Notes: generated from the letters alone by a model not told the origin. 31,713 nt of DNA from Snodgrassella alvi_G (GCA_946478525.1 CAMLCH010000030.1:1-31713); one strand, 5' to 3'. Numbered from the stretch's first letter, positions 16,341-25,170 are shown. Numbers and translations are program-made.

Positions 16341-18053
16341 ATGAATAATACAAAGCAAAACTATTGGTTTTTAGAGGCAAATAATAACCAGAGTGATATT
16401 TTTATTCATAATAATGAATGGATATATGCTGGCAATAATAAGAAAGATAATGAGCAAATTCATTTAATAGCTGCCGGCGATCAGGTAGCAATCAAATCCG
16501 TCTCACCCCAGATATCTGATCTGCCTTTCGAAAACAAAGGCTATCCTGTACCGGTAACACAAATTAAAGCCATCGGTACTGTTGTTGAAAATCCGGGTGA
16601 TGGTAAATCTCTGAAAGTTAGCTGGCAAAGATCTACCCCTGAAAAAAAATGGTATTTTTACACCAGTCTGAAAACCATCTGGCTGGTAAATAAAGATACC
16701 AACTGGCAATCGGAGCAATTAATTGATTTCACCTTTGATGATCAGCCTCAGGATATTGATCAGTTTTGTCAGATGCCTTATTGGCAGGAATGTTTTAATA
16801 ATACAAATTATGACCCTGATATGAATAATCAAAATCAGCAGAAGCTTAATAATGTCGGATGGCGAGGAGCAGTATATGAATTGATTCAGGAATTATGTGA
16901 AAAAAATAATAGTAGTATTTTTACCCGTCAACAATTCCTGCAAGAATATGAACAATTATTGCAGGAGCAATTTCCGAAAAATAACACAATAGGAGCCAGT
17001 GTCAGTCGAACCTTTCAGGAATTAAGTGATAAAGATATTTTGATTTTTTTGAATCATAATGGTCAATATAAATTAGCAACTTATGATTCAGATATGTCAA
17101 ATAAAAATAATATTAGTAGTGAGGAAAATCCAGACCAAAAAAATATAGCCAGAAAACCTTATCTTCTGGATGATTTAATAGAAGAAGGCTGTTTCATCAG
17201 CAAAGATAAATTAGAAAGTATTCAGACAAAATTAAAAGAAAAGAAAAATATAATTTTACAAGGACCGCCCGGTACCGGTAAAACCTGGTTGGCAAAACGA
17301 TTGGCCAGTGTAATCGTTGGCTATCGTGATTCTAAAAATATCAAAGCAATCCAGTTTCATCCGAATACATCTTATGAGGATTTCATCCGTGGCTATCGCC
17401 CTTCCAGCGACGGCAAACTTGAATTAGTTGATGGCCCTTTTCTTAATATAGCCAATCAGGCAAAAAATGATCCTGACGCAAACTATGTTATTGTTATTGA
17501 AGAAATCAATCGCGGAAATCCGGCTCAGATTTTTGGAGAAATGTTAACACTGCTCGAAGCCAGTAAACGTAATCCTCAGGAAGCACTGGAATTAACCTAT
17601 AGAAATGAAAAAGAAGGCTTTTTTATTCCGGATAATCTGTATGTCATTGGTACCATGAATATCGCTGACCGCTCTCTGGCTATGGTTGACTTTGCATTAC
17701 GGCGCCGCTTTGCATTTTTTGATCTAGAGCCAAATTTCGGTAATGAGTGGCTGGAATATATGAAAGACAAATCAGGAATTTCAGAAACAAAATTAAATGA
17801 ATGGCAAAAGCGTATTGAAAAGCTGAATAAAATAATTAGCGCTGACCAAGCACTTGGTCCTGCATTTACCATTGGACACAGCTACCTGACCACCAGTCAA
17901 CGCATAGAAAATGATAATGCTGCTGATAAATGGTTTACCAATATCGTTGAAACTGAAATTATACCTTTATTGAAAGAATACTGGTTTGATGAAACCAATC
18001 AAATTAAGGCTGCCAAGGAAAATTTATTGCCTGAAACGAATAATAACAACTAA
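16341..18053 (+). CDS. mcrB: McrB-like GTPase subunit of a type IV restriction system
   Basis: A 570-residue protein. The C-terminal AAA+ domain has Walker A GPPGTGKT at 308-315, Walker B VIVIEEIN at 383-390 and MNIADRS at 439-445, the McrB signature (MNTADRS) tied to GTP use. This is followed by the arginine region DFALRRRFAF. Two N-terminal modules precede it. Residues 5-120 form a beta-rich segment (GDQVAIKS, AIGTVVENPGDGKSLKVSW, WYFYTSLKTIWLV) resembling PUA/EVE-like modified-base readers. Residues 174-245 look like a DpnI C-terminal-type winged helix (FTRQQFL..YEQLL...FPKNNTIGASVSRTFQELSDKDIL). McrB finds modified DNA and, with McrC, translocates and cleaves it. mcrC starts 12 bases downstream. 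It probably restricts phage DNA with modified bases; the mark read is unknown. Confidence 0.93.
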   Translation: MNNTKQNYWFLEANNNQSDIFIHNNEWIYAGNNKKDNEQIHLIAAGDQVAIKSVSPQISDLPFENKGYPVPVTQIKAIGTVVENPGDGKSLKVSWQRSTPEKKWYFYTSLKTIWLVNKDTNWQSEQLIDFTFDDQPQDIDQFCQMPYWQECFNNTNYDPDMNNQNQQKLNNVGWRGAVYELIQELCEKNNSSIFTRQQFLQEYEQLLQEQFPKNNTIGASVSRTFQELSDKDILIFLNHNGQYKLATYDSDMSNKNNISSEENPDQKNIARKPYLLDDLIEEGCFISKDKLESIQTKLKEKKNIILQGPPGTGKTWLAKRLASVIVGYRDSKNIKAIQFHPNTSYEDFIRGYRPSSDGKLELVDGPFLNIANQAKNDPDANYVIVIEEINRGNPAQIFGEMLTLLEASKRNPQEALELTYRNEKEGFFIPDNLYVIGTMNIADRSLAMVDFALRRRFAFFDLEPNFGNEWLEYMKDKSGISETKLNEWQKRIEKLNKIISADQALGPAFTIGHSYLTTSQRIENDNAADKWFTNIVETEIIPLLKEYWFDETNQIKAAKENLLPETNNNN

Positions 18054-18065
18054 CTAAAAAAATAT

Positions 18066-19184
18066 ATGTCTAATAAACAGAAAGCCAATACTACAGTAGC
18101 CAAGATACCGATTAAAAATATTTGGTTACTGTTACTTTATGCTTCTGGTTTTTACCAGACTCTGGGTAAACAGCAACGGGTTCAATTGGAAAATAATCCT
18201 GAAGATCTGATTAAGCTGACTGCCGAATTATATTGTGAGGCAGCAAGGAAAAGATTCATGCGATCATTATCCTGCGGATATACACAACAGACGCAAATAC
18301 TGAATCGTGTCAGAGGAAAAATAGATATTCTTGCTACAGTACGACAACATTTACTGGAAAAAGGCAGAATACAATGCCAATTTGAGGTTTTAACTATTGA
18401 TACACCAAAAAACCGCTATATTCATGCAGCTGCTCACACTTTACTACGTCTGGTAGAGGATAAAGAATTAAAAATCCGATGTCAGAAAATTATCAGCCGC
18501 TTTAATACGCTGAAAATAGGCCAGTCAACTCATTATGATTTCAGAGCCGACTATTTTGATCGGGCCGGCACACAGGATAGATATTTACTCACCTTATGCC
18601 GTCTTATTTTTAAGCTGGCTATTCCTACAGAACAGGCCGGTGTGCAGTCAGCCGAACAGATTAAAAAAACTGACACTTGGTTACGGCGTTTATTTGAAAA
18701 GGCTACAATAGGTTTTGCCCGGGTTAATCTGCCTGCCAGCAGTTGGGAAATCAGTTCCGGCAAACGGTTATTCTGGCAACAGGAGTCTGCAAGTAACCAT
18801 ATAGAAGATTTTCTACCCAATATGCAAACAGATTTAATTATTGAACACTCTGCCTGCCAGCATCGTATGATTATCGATACAAAATGTACCTCTATTATTC
18901 GGCAATCAAGTTTTTATAATAACAAAAAGTTTAAAAGTGAACATATTTATCAGCTTTATGCCTACCTGAGAAGTCAGGAAAACACTACTGATGCCCCATC
19001 TTGTCATGCAACCGGGATGTTACTGTATCCGGCTATTGATGAGAACATAAATGAACATGTCATTATTCAAAACCATATAATTAGATTTTCTACCATTAAT
19101 TTACAGGAAGATTCCAGACTGATCAGAAAAAATCTTCTGCGTTTATTAAGTCAGTGTAGTTGTATACCTACCAATAATACATAA
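18066..19184 (+). CDS. mcrC: McrC-like nuclease subunit of a type IV restriction system
   Basis: A 372-residue protein with the McrC layout. The N-terminal part that contacts McrB includes IPIKNIWLLLLYASGF (14-29), RGKIDILATVRQ (83-94) and NRYIHAAAHTLLRLV (116-130). The C-terminal PD-(D/E)xK nuclease core has Asp256 (NMQTDLII) and the DTK triad at 271-273 (RMIIDTKC), with HIYQLYAYL as the following conserved helix. It stimulates McrB GTP hydrolysis and cuts DNA in the assembled complex. The gene follows mcrB by 12 bases with no Shine-Dalgarno of its own (only an A run), so translation is probably coupled to mcrB. Both key domains look intact. Confidence 0.93.
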   Translation: MSNKQKANTTVAKIPIKNIWLLLLYASGFYQTLGKQQRVQLENNPEDLIKLTAELYCEAARKRFMRSLSCGYTQQTQILNRVRGKIDILATVRQHLLEKGRIQCQFEVLTIDTPKNRYIHAAAHTLLRLVEDKELKIRCQKIISRFNTLKIGQSTHYDFRADYFDRAGTQDRYLLTLCRLIFKLAIPTEQAGVQSAEQIKKTDTWLRRLFEKATIGFARVNLPASSWEISSGKRLFWQQESASNHIEDFLPNMQTDLIIEHSACQHRMIIDTKCTSIIRQSSFYNNKKFKSEHIYQLYAYLRSQENTTDAPSCHATGMLLYPAIDENINEHVIIQNHIIRFSTINLQEDSRLIRKNLLRLLSQCSCIPTNNT

Positions 19185-19186
19185 TT

Positions 19187-19210
19187 TAGATATCCTACCA
19201 TGATTATCTA
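19187..19210. terminator. Weak hairpin between convergent mcrC and the 19220 gene
   Basis: TAGATA/TATCTA with a 12-base loop sits between the two convergent stop codons. It has no T run on either side, so its terminator role is uncertain. Confidence 0.3.
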
Positions 19211-19219
19211 ATCAGCCAA

Positions 19220-19753
19220 TCACGTATTTTTTGGATATACCTGAATAAGAGCAGCCAGTTTTTCAACTAATTCTTTCCAGTTACTATCTTCTGCCAGTAA
19301 AAATCCTTCTTTATTAATCTTTTCACCTTGTTTTAACATCATTTTCTGATGATTTACCCACGCTATATAATCAGAAGGAATCTGTACCAAGTCCAGATGT
19401 GTTGCTAACACTTCTCTTGACTCCTGATTAACCGGCTTAGCCAGATACCAGGTAAATCTGTCTTCGATACAAACCAGTCTGGATAAATCCAGTTGAAAAA
19501 TATAATGATCACGTGAGTTAAATAAAATAATGTAAAACGGCTGTCCATTATTCCAGGATGTATAACGAATAGAAGACTGATCAGAAAAAGTTAGTTGCTG
19601 ATAACAACCATCTATACTGTCTACGGCCTGCTCATCAATTTCTTCTAACTCCGCTTTTTCAAAAAAATCAGCCAGATACTCCATTATATCGAAACCAAAC
19701 TTCTGATATTGTTTGAATAAATTGCTGTTTAATCTAGTTTCATTTTCGGCCAT
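19220..19753 (-). CDS. Uncharacterised protein facing mcrC
   Basis: A 177-residue acidic cytosolic protein without signal peptide or membrane spans; I do not recognise the family. The N-terminal third is helical and acidic (DIMEYLADFFEKAELEEIDE). The middle has a beta-rich pattern (QQLTFSDQSSIRYTSWNNG, PFYIILFNSRDHYIFQLDLS, DRFTWYLAKP), and a C-terminal helix reads NWKELVEKLAALIQVY. The start at 19753 (MAENETRL) is chosen because GGAG lies six bases upstream; a GTG four codons earlier would overlap that site. It converges on mcrC with 35 bases between the stops. Proximity suggests, but does not show, a link to the McrBC module. Confidence 0.75.
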   Translation of the reverse strand: MAENETRLNSNLFKQYQKFGFDIMEYLADFFEKAELEEIDEQAVDSIDGCYQQLTFSDQSSIRYTSWNNGQPFYIILFNSRDHYIFQLDLSRLVCIEDRFTWYLAKPVNQESREVLATHLDLVQIPSDYIAWVNHQKMMLKQGEKINKEGFLLAEDSNWKELVEKLAALIQVYPKNT

Positions 19754-19928
19754 TTGTATCTCCACTTTAATAATCAGCTGCTTTATTAATTTATTTTAAT
19801 ATCAATAATTTTGTATGGTAAGACTAATTAATTCTTAAAGCATTTTTTGATATATTCTGCTCAACGTTCCGGCTGCTATTTCTATAATTATACTTTCTCG
19901 AAAACATCCCGTTTATACTGAAATAGTA

Positions 19929-19967
19929 AAAAGCCGTCTATTCATTCTTATAGCCGGCTTTTATCTG
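19929..19967 (-). terminator. Terminator after ftsY
   Basis: The stem AAAAGCCG/CGGCTTTT with an 18-base loop lies 13 bases beyond the ftsY stop; its own T-rich end gives CTTTTTAC on the minus strand. Confidence 0.7.
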
Positions 19968-19975
19968 ACATTTTA

Positions 19976-21244
19976 TTATTCATCCTCAATTAATGCATCT
20001 ACAAATGCCCGGGCATCAAACGGGCGTAAATCATCAATACCTTCACCCACGCCGATAAAACGTACCGGAACCGGTCGCTTGGCTGCCAGCGCTGCGAGAA
20101 TACCGCCTTTGGCTGTACCATCCAGTTTGGAAACAATCAGACCGGTTAATCCGAGCGCATCATCAAAGGCTACAACCTGATTGATGGCATTCTGTCCTAC
20201 ATTGGCATCCAGTACCAGCATGACTTCATGCGGGGCGTCAGGCAAGGATTTTTGCAGGACGCGTTTTACTTTTTTGATTTCTTCCATCAGATGCAGCTGA
20301 GTAGGCAGGCGACCGGCAGTGTCTGCCAGTACCACATCAATACCACGTGCTTTGGCCGCCTCCAGAGCATCATAACAGACTGCTGCTGAATCGCCGGAAG
20401 CCTGAGCAATCACGGTGACATTATTGCGCTCACCCCATTGCTGCAATTGTTCGCGGGCTGCTGCACGAAAGGTATCACCGGCAGCCAGCAGCACGCTTTT
20501 ACCCTGACTTTGAAAATATTTCGCCAGTTTACCGATACTGGTAGTTTTACCGGCACCGTTCACACCGGCCATCATAATCACAAAGGGCTTTTTATCATCC
20601 GGTAAAATCAGTGGCTGATCCAGCGGCAACAGTAATTCATACAAAGCTTCTTTCAGAGCACTGCGCAGCTCATCTCCGTTTTTCAGCCCTTTCAGGGTAA
20701 CCCGCTGACGCACCTGTGCCAGCAGTTTTTCTGTGGCTTCAATTCCCATATCACTGGTCAGCAATACGGTTTCCAGTTCTTCATACAAATCTTCGTCGAT
20801 TTTACCGCCGCCAAATACAGAAGCCAGCGATTTGGCCATCTGTGTGCGCGATTTACTTAAGCCCTGTTTCAAACGAGCAGCCCAACCCAGTTTGCTGGTT
20901 TGATTTTCCTGCTGTTCAATGGGTTTAGGCGGTTCGGATACAGCAGTGTCGTAGTTCGTTTGCTGAATTTCTGTTAATGGTTCTGCAGCTGCAGCGGTAA
21001 TGACAGATTCATCTATTGGTGTTTCAGCGATATTATTTTCGACAGATTGTTTTTCTGTCGTCTGCAATGATTGCGCTGAGCCTACTTCCGCATTCGGAGT
21101 CGTCATCTCTGCATCACTGGTGGTAACTGTCAGGGCAGTTTCTACTTCATTTTGTTGTATCGTTGTTTCCTGCTGTCCGATAGGCTGATTTTGCTGTTCT
21201 GTTACTGGTTCGGTAATTTTCTTTCGTTTAAAAATTCTAAACAT
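19976..21244 (-). CDS. ftsY: Signal recognition particle receptor FtsY
   Basis: A 422-residue SRP GTPase. Residues 1-115 form a low-complexity acidic, Gln/Glu/Thr-rich A domain, as in other proteobacterial FtsY proteins, with a basic start (FRIFKRKK) that can bind membrane lipid. The N domain covers about 118-215. The G domain has G1 GVNGAGKTT at 227-235, DTFRAAA at 257-263, G3 DTAGR at 308-312 and SKLDG at 372-376 (the usual TKLDG with Ser for Thr). It docks SRP-ribosome complexes at the inner membrane and delivers nascent membrane proteins to SecYEG. AGGA precedes the ATG by eight bases. The gene is monocistronic, with its own terminator. Confidence 0.97.
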   Translation of the reverse strand: MFRIFKRKKITEPVTEQQNQPIGQQETTIQQNEVETALTVTTSDAEMTTPNAEVGSAQSLQTTEKQSVENNIAETPIDESVITAAAAEPLTEIQQTNYDTAVSEPPKPIEQQENQTSKLGWAARLKQGLSKSRTQMAKSLASVFGGGKIDEDLYEELETVLLTSDMGIEATEKLLAQVRQRVTLKGLKNGDELRSALKEALYELLLPLDQPLILPDDKKPFVIMMAGVNGAGKTTSIGKLAKYFQSQGKSVLLAAGDTFRAAAREQLQQWGERNNVTVIAQASGDSAAVCYDALEAAKARGIDVVLADTAGRLPTQLHLMEEIKKVKRVLQKSLPDAPHEVMLVLDANVGQNAINQVVAFDDALGLTGLIVSKLDGTAKGGILAALAAKRPVPVRFIGVGEGIDDLRPFDARAFVDALIEDE

Positions 21245-21478
21245 GAATCATTCCTGATACTGGATTAGACCAAAGAACAATCAGATATTGCCTTTGGTAA
21301 GAGGATAATTCTGCTATTGTAACCTAGTAAACATTTATTTGATAATGTATTTATGACACTATTTCTAGACTGAAACAACAATTTGATAAGCTGCGATACA
21401 CTGCCGGTTATCAACAAGGCATAACTCGCTCAGATCTTAGCAATGAGTTTAGCTTTGATGATTTAATAACCATGTTAT

Positions 21479-22093
21479 TCAGACAATACTATAAGTATTA
21501 TCACGAACAATTATGGCTTGCTGATTGTTAATCGGAACCAATGGTAAGTTATTTTTATATTTTGCATAGGTTTGCTGAACTGATTCAACAAATGGCTCTT
21601 CAATGTAATGTGGCAAAGGATAAAAATCGATAATATTTAAAGCAGTGTAATTGTTCAGTTCTGAAGCTAAACTGCTGTCATCCATAATTTTATTATATTC
21701 TATATTAGCTGCCAGAATCATTGCACCAGCAGATTCACCGATATAAAAACATCCCTGTGCAATTTTCTGTACCAGTAACTGATCCAGTTTTTTTCTTTTC
21801 AATTCCTGCAATAAATAAAAAGTATTGCCTCCGCTTAGACAAATTATTGTTGCGTTTAAAAAAACTGTATGACACTGCTGCAAGTCGGTATTGGCAATAT
21901 CCAGTACATCAAGTTTAAAACCATATTGCTGCAATGCTGCTTGCCCCTCATCTATATAACCAGTGTATTCTTCAACATTACCGGCCGTGGGAATAAACAA
22001 TATATTTTTTTCGCCTGATTGCTCTTTTTGAAGCAAGTTGACAAGCTTTTCAATTGTTCCGGCTAGGTAGGATGTTAAGAATAATGTCTTCAT
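21479..22093 (-). CDS. Peptidase E-like (family S51) protein
   Basis: A 204-residue class I glutamine amidotransferase-like fold protein of the S51 peptidase family. The nucleophile elbow YIGESAGAM places Ser121 as the catalytic serine. A conserved ICLSGGNTFYLLQ block lies at 84-96, and the candidate histidine is in YPLPHYIEEP. Peptidase E cleaves Asp-X dipeptides; other S51 members are cyanophycinases, and this short form fits the dipeptidase branch better, but substrate choice is not visible. The start at 22093 (MKTLFLTSYL) is preferred because AAGG lies upstream; an in-frame ATG 24 codons earlier overlaps the preceding gene and adds unrelated residues. It probably shares an operon with the nucleotidase and ruvA. 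Confidence 0.85.
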   Translation of the reverse strand: MKTLFLTSYLAGTIEKLVNLLQKEQSGEKNILFIPTAGNVEEYTGYIDEGQAALQQYGFKLDVLDIANTDLQQCHTVFLNATIICLSGGNTFYLLQELKRKKLDQLLVQKIAQGCFYIGESAGAMILAANIEYNKIMDDSSLASELNNYTALNIIDFYPLPHYIEEPFVESVQQTYAKYKNNLPLVPINNQQAIIVRDNTYSIV

Positions 22094-22143
22094 CGATATT
22101 ACCTTTCTTTTATTATGATTTATTATCAGGCATATAGCGGATA

Positions 22144-22692
22144 TTAAGTTAATAGTTGCGCCCATGTTTCCGGCTGCGACCAGCTAACCCGATGAGGGTT
22201 GTTTTGCATACGGTTATAAGGCTGATCGTAGATCCAGTGTTGCCATTGTGGTATCAGACTGCCACTTATCTGCGGTTTGTCATCAATCAAAATATCGCCA
22301 CGCACCCAAGTTTTGTCTTTGGCCAAAATGATGCGTTGCAGCCAGTCCTCGCCCAAATGCTGACATACCCAGTCAAATTTTTCCGATACGCAATATTGAT
22401 AGGCCTGAATCGGTGAAGTACAGATACGCACATCATGACCTGCTTGCAGTAATCGTTTGGCAGCGGCAATTCCATCTGCCATAGGCGGAATAGAGGCAAA
22501 AAAACCTTTACTGCTATATATTTGCGCCAGTTGCTGATGAAACTGCGCAGGCATATCATCACGCAAATAAAAATGTTTGCGTTCAGCTAATGGTAATGGT
22601 TGCTGGTAGGTTTGCTGCCATAGTTGTCGTAGACCATGTTCAAAATCGGCCAACACGCCATCCTGATCAAGCAAGATTAATTTTTTTGTCAT
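22144..22692 (-). CDS. 5'-nucleotidase, NT5C type (HAD superfamily)
   Basis: A 182-residue HAD phosphatase related to the 5'(3')-deoxyribonucleotidase (NT5C) family. The motif LLDQDGVLADF (7-17) supplies the nucleophile Asp9 and acid/base Asp11. Motif II is ICTSP (about 95-99), and ILIDDKP (about 134-140) gives the metal-binding aspartates. Members dephosphorylate deoxynucleoside monophosphates in the cytosol and may balance nucleotide pools. AGGAAA precedes the ATG. It sits 40 bases after ruvA and about 50 before the peptidase E-like gene, which supports a ruvA-nucleotidase-peptidase operon. Confidence 0.88.
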   Translation of the reverse strand: MTKKLILLDQDGVLADFEHGLRQLWQQTYQQPLPLAERKHFYLRDDMPAQFHQQLAQIYSSKGFFASIPPMADGIAAAKRLLQAGHDVRICTSPIQAYQYCVSEKFDWVCQHLGEDWLQRIILAKDKTWVRGDILIDDKPQISGSLIPQWQHWIYDQPYNRMQNNPHRVSWSQPETWAQLLT

Positions 22693-22732
22693 ACGATTTT
22701 CCTATGTTGGCTATGATCAATTAACACCTTTT

Positions 22733-23311
22733 TTATAGCATATTTTTCAGAGCCAAGCGTACACCTTCACTGATGTCTGTTCCTTCAGGAAGATTCTTAC
22801 ATGCACTGCGCGCTTCTTTATCACTGTAACCAAGCGCAATTAAAGTATTGATTATATCGTCATGCTGGCTATTAACAGCTGGTATTAGCAAACTATCATT
22901 ATGATTATTACCAACCAGTTTACCACGGAGCTCAAGCACCAAGCGTTCGGCGGTTTTCTTACCAATCCCCGGAGCCGCTGTCAGACGTTTGATATCTTCG
23001 TTTGCTATCGCCGTGGCTAGTTCGTCACTGGTCAGGGCAGATAATATGCCCAAAGCGCTTTTAGCACCAATACCACTCACTTTCACCAGTGCCTGAAAGG
23101 TTTCACGTTCTTCTCTGCTGCTAAAACCAAACAATAAATGAGCGTCTTCACGTACAACTAGCTGTGTATATAGCTGCACCTCTTCGCCGACAGCAGGTAA
23201 GGTATAAAAGGTTTGCATGGAGACTTGTGCTTCATACCCCACACCCTGAATATCCAGCACAACCAGCGGCGGATTTTTCTCCAGCACAATTCCACGTAAA
23301 CGACTGATCAT
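22733..23311 (-). CDS. ruvA: Holliday junction branch migration protein RuvA
   Basis: A 192-residue protein (E. coli 203). An N-terminal OB fold begins MISRLRGIVLEKNPPLVVLD. Two helix-hairpin-helix motifs follow in the middle (FQALVKVSGIGAKSALGIL and RLTAAPGIGKKTAERLVLEL). After a short flexible linker comes the C-terminal domain III (INTLIALGYSDKEARSA) that contacts RuvB. RuvA tetramers bind Holliday junctions and load the RuvB motor. AAAGGA lies close to the ATG. ruvB and ruvC are not adjacent, as is common in Neisseriaceae. A terminator at 23341 separates it from rlpA. Confidence 0.97.
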   Translation of the reverse strand: MISRLRGIVLEKNPPLVVLDIQGVGYEAQVSMQTFYTLPAVGEEVQLYTQLVVREDAHLLFGFSSREERETFQALVKVSGIGAKSALGILSALTSDELATAIANEDIKRLTAAPGIGKKTAERLVLELRGKLVGNNHNDSLLIPAVNSQHDDIINTLIALGYSDKEARSACKNLPEGTDISEGVRLALKNML

Positions 23312-23334
23312 TTTATTCCTTTCTCTGGCGTAAA

Positions 23335-23366
23335 TACAAAAAGCCCGCGTATCATAACACGGGCTT
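23335..23366 (-). terminator. Terminator after rlpA
   Basis: On the minus strand the stem AAGCCCG/CGGGCTT is followed by TTTTTG, 24 bases beyond the rlpA stop and before the ruvA start. Confidence 0.85.
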
Positions 23367-23389
23367 ATAACTGCGCTAATGGGGTGAGG

Positions 23390-24139
23390 TTACAGTGAAG
23401 TCAGAATTGACTTTTTCACTTCATCGGCGCGTTGTTGTTGCTGGAAAGGTCCCATGCGCACAACATAGCCCTGATTTACTTTCACCAGCTTAGCCTGTTG
23501 CTGACTTTTGGCCTGCTGTAAGTGGCGAGTAGTGGTTTGCAGATAACGCTGCGCAGCTTCTTTATTGGTAAAGTGTTGCAGATCTACATAGATATCAGCA
23601 CTTTTGTTGGCCTGCTGAATACGTTCGCCGGGAAGAATTTGTTCTACTCGTACCTGTGTGGTACCGGCCCGAATAAAATCCAACTGCCGTGCAGCAGCAT
23701 AAGATAAATCCATAACCCTATTACCGTGGAAAGGACCACGATCATTAACTCGCACGATAACACTTTTACCATTGGATAAATTAGTTACCCGTGCATAGCT
23801 GGGAATAGGCAAAGTAGGATGCGCAGCAGTAAGCATATTGACATCAAAACGCTCACCAGAAGAAGTACGGCGACCCTGAAAATTTTTACCGTAATAGGAA
23901 GCACGTCCTATTTGATTAAAACTGGCAACTTTTTGTAGAGGATAGTAGCGTTTGCCGGCTACCTTATAGCTAAGATTAGCAGTTTTATGCAGGTGTTCAT
24001 TAGGTATTGATGTAATATTGGATACTGTTTTTTTAGGGTGATACACAGGAGCTGATATAGAACCAGCTGGTTTAGCTGATGCCACACCTAAACTTAATGC
24101 TGTAGCAATACCAATAAAAATAACTTTAACCTTAATCAA
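23390..24139 (-). CDS. rlpA: Septal ring lytic transglycosylase RlpA family protein
   Basis: A 249-residue exported protein that starts with TTG; no ATG or GTG lies in frame nearby, and GGA is eight bases upstream. A signal peptide (KVKVIFIGIATALSLGVASA) ends near residue 22. No cysteine follows, so unlike many RlpA proteins it is not a lipoprotein. The RlpA double-psi beta-barrel covers about 78-160 (GRASYYGKNFQGRRTSSGE, then VRVNDRGPFHGNRVMDLS), with Asp133 the conserved candidate acid. A SPOR domain follows from about 177 to the end (IYVDLQHFTNKEAAQRYL ... VVRMGPFQQ), which binds denuded septal peptidoglycan. RlpA enzymes cleave glycan lacking stem peptides during daughter-cell separation. 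Confidence 0.93.
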   Translation of the reverse strand: MIKVKVIFIGIATALSLGVASAKPAGSISAPVYHPKKTVSNITSIPNEHLHKTANLSYKVAGKRYYPLQKVASFNQIGRASYYGKNFQGRRTSSGERFDVNMLTAAHPTLPIPSYARVTNLSNGKSVIVRVNDRGPFHGNRVMDLSYAAARQLDFIRAGTTQVRVEQILPGERIQQANKSADIYVDLQHFTNKEAAQRYLQTTTRHLQQAKSQQQAKLVKVNQGYVVRMGPFQQQQRADEVKKSILTSL

Positions 24140-24456
24140 ACCATCATTCCATTTCTTTGAGTAAAAGACGCAAAATCCAGAAAACTGTTGTTCAAATAAT
24201 AAACAAATTCCGGAAAAAAATAATTACTGATTGAGTACAATGTTTAGCAGCCATTTAATTATTGGCTAACAGAAAGATATTAATCATTAACAGAAGAACC
24301 CACACCGTGTATATCTTAAATTAGACATACAACGATGGGTTCTGACAGCAGCATACTGATTGCCTTTAAAGTGTAAATAGTAACATAGAAAATAATTAAA
24401 TCAGTTACTTATCAGGGCGATACTATGCCAAAATATCCTTAGTTTGTCAAAATTTT
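24140..24456. other. rlpA-comF intergenic region
   Basis: This 317-bp stretch has no open frame of note. It contains a long-armed hairpin at 24295-24343 (AGAACCCA/TGGGTTCT) with a second partial stem inside, without a T run. Confidence 0.5.
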
Positions 24457-25170
24457 TTACTTTGGATGGGCAAGTGTCCATGCATAAATTTGTGCAACTC
24501 CACAATTTTTAAGGGTTTGAGCCAGTTCAGAAATTGTTGCGCCGGTTGTCACAACATCATCAATTATCAGTAAGCTGCGATTTTTTAAGTCCTGACGTAC
24601 CTGAAAAACGCCACGCACATTTTTGTGTCGCTGCTTACTCTTTAAGGTAGATTGTGGCGGACGATGGCTACGCTGTATACAATGCATGGGTAACAAAGGC
24701 AAGCCATATTGTTGGGCAACCTGAGCCGCCAACATATGACTCTGATTAAAACCCCGCTCAAACAAACGCGTACGACTTAAGGGCATGGCCAGCACACCAT
24801 CAACAATACCTTGCTGTAACCATGTTGGTGGTCGCGCCAGCATGAGTGCAGCTAAGGTATCCAATATTGCCAGTTGACCTTTATGCTTAAATGCTCGCAA
24901 TAATTGCTGTAGCGGTGCCTGATAGCAATAACTGGCATATAAAGCTGTTACTGGATGACGCTTAAGCTGGCATTGTTCACAAATAGTTGCACAAGATACA
25001 GAACTGGTACAACGTGGACATAATTGCGTATTATCTCGCTGAAGCGTACATAAATCTGCCCAGCAATCCTGACACAAACCCGATTTATGAGCGTTACAAT
25101 GACATAGTAAACAGCGTGGCACACCAATACATCCGTGCCAAAACGAAGTAAGTAATGAAATTATTCCCAT
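24457..25170 (-). CDS. comF: ComF-family amidophosphoribosyltransferase-like competence protein
   Basis: A 237-residue protein. The N-terminal zinc-binding part has cysteine pairs at 20/23, 33/36, 51/54 and 64/67. The C-terminal phosphoribosyltransferase-like domain contains the PRPP-binding motif LIIDDVVTTGAT at 201-212 and the conserved ERGFNQSHMLA at 138-148. ComF (GntX in E. coli) is needed for natural transformation in competent bacteria, probably acting on incoming single-stranded DNA in the cytosol. GGAG lies eight bases before the ATG, inside the first codons of bioH. The two divergent start codons overlap in CATG. Confidence 0.95.
   Translation of the reverse strand: MGIISLLTSFWHGCIGVPRCLLCHCNAHKSGLCQDCWADLCTLQRDNTQLCPRCTSSVSCATICEQCQLKRHPVTALYASYCYQAPLQQLLRAFKHKGQLAILDTLAALMLARPPTWLQQGIVDGVLAMPLSRTRLFERGFNQSHMLAAQVAQQYGLPLLPMHCIQRSHRPPQSTLKSKQRHKNVRGVFQVRQDLKNRSLLIIDDVVTTGATISELAQTLKNCGVAQIYAWTLAHPK

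Noticed and set aside
19930..19940. AGCCGTCT in the ftsY terminator as a neisserial DNA uptake sequence
   Set aside because: Only part of GCCGTCTGAA matches, and no repeated uptake-like word recurs through the window.
21353..21530. Coding-like plus-strand run before and into the peptidase E-like gene (RYTAGYQQGITRSDLSNEF...)
   Set aside because: No start codon follows the upstream stop, and its last part is antisense to a well-supported gene, so chance is likely.
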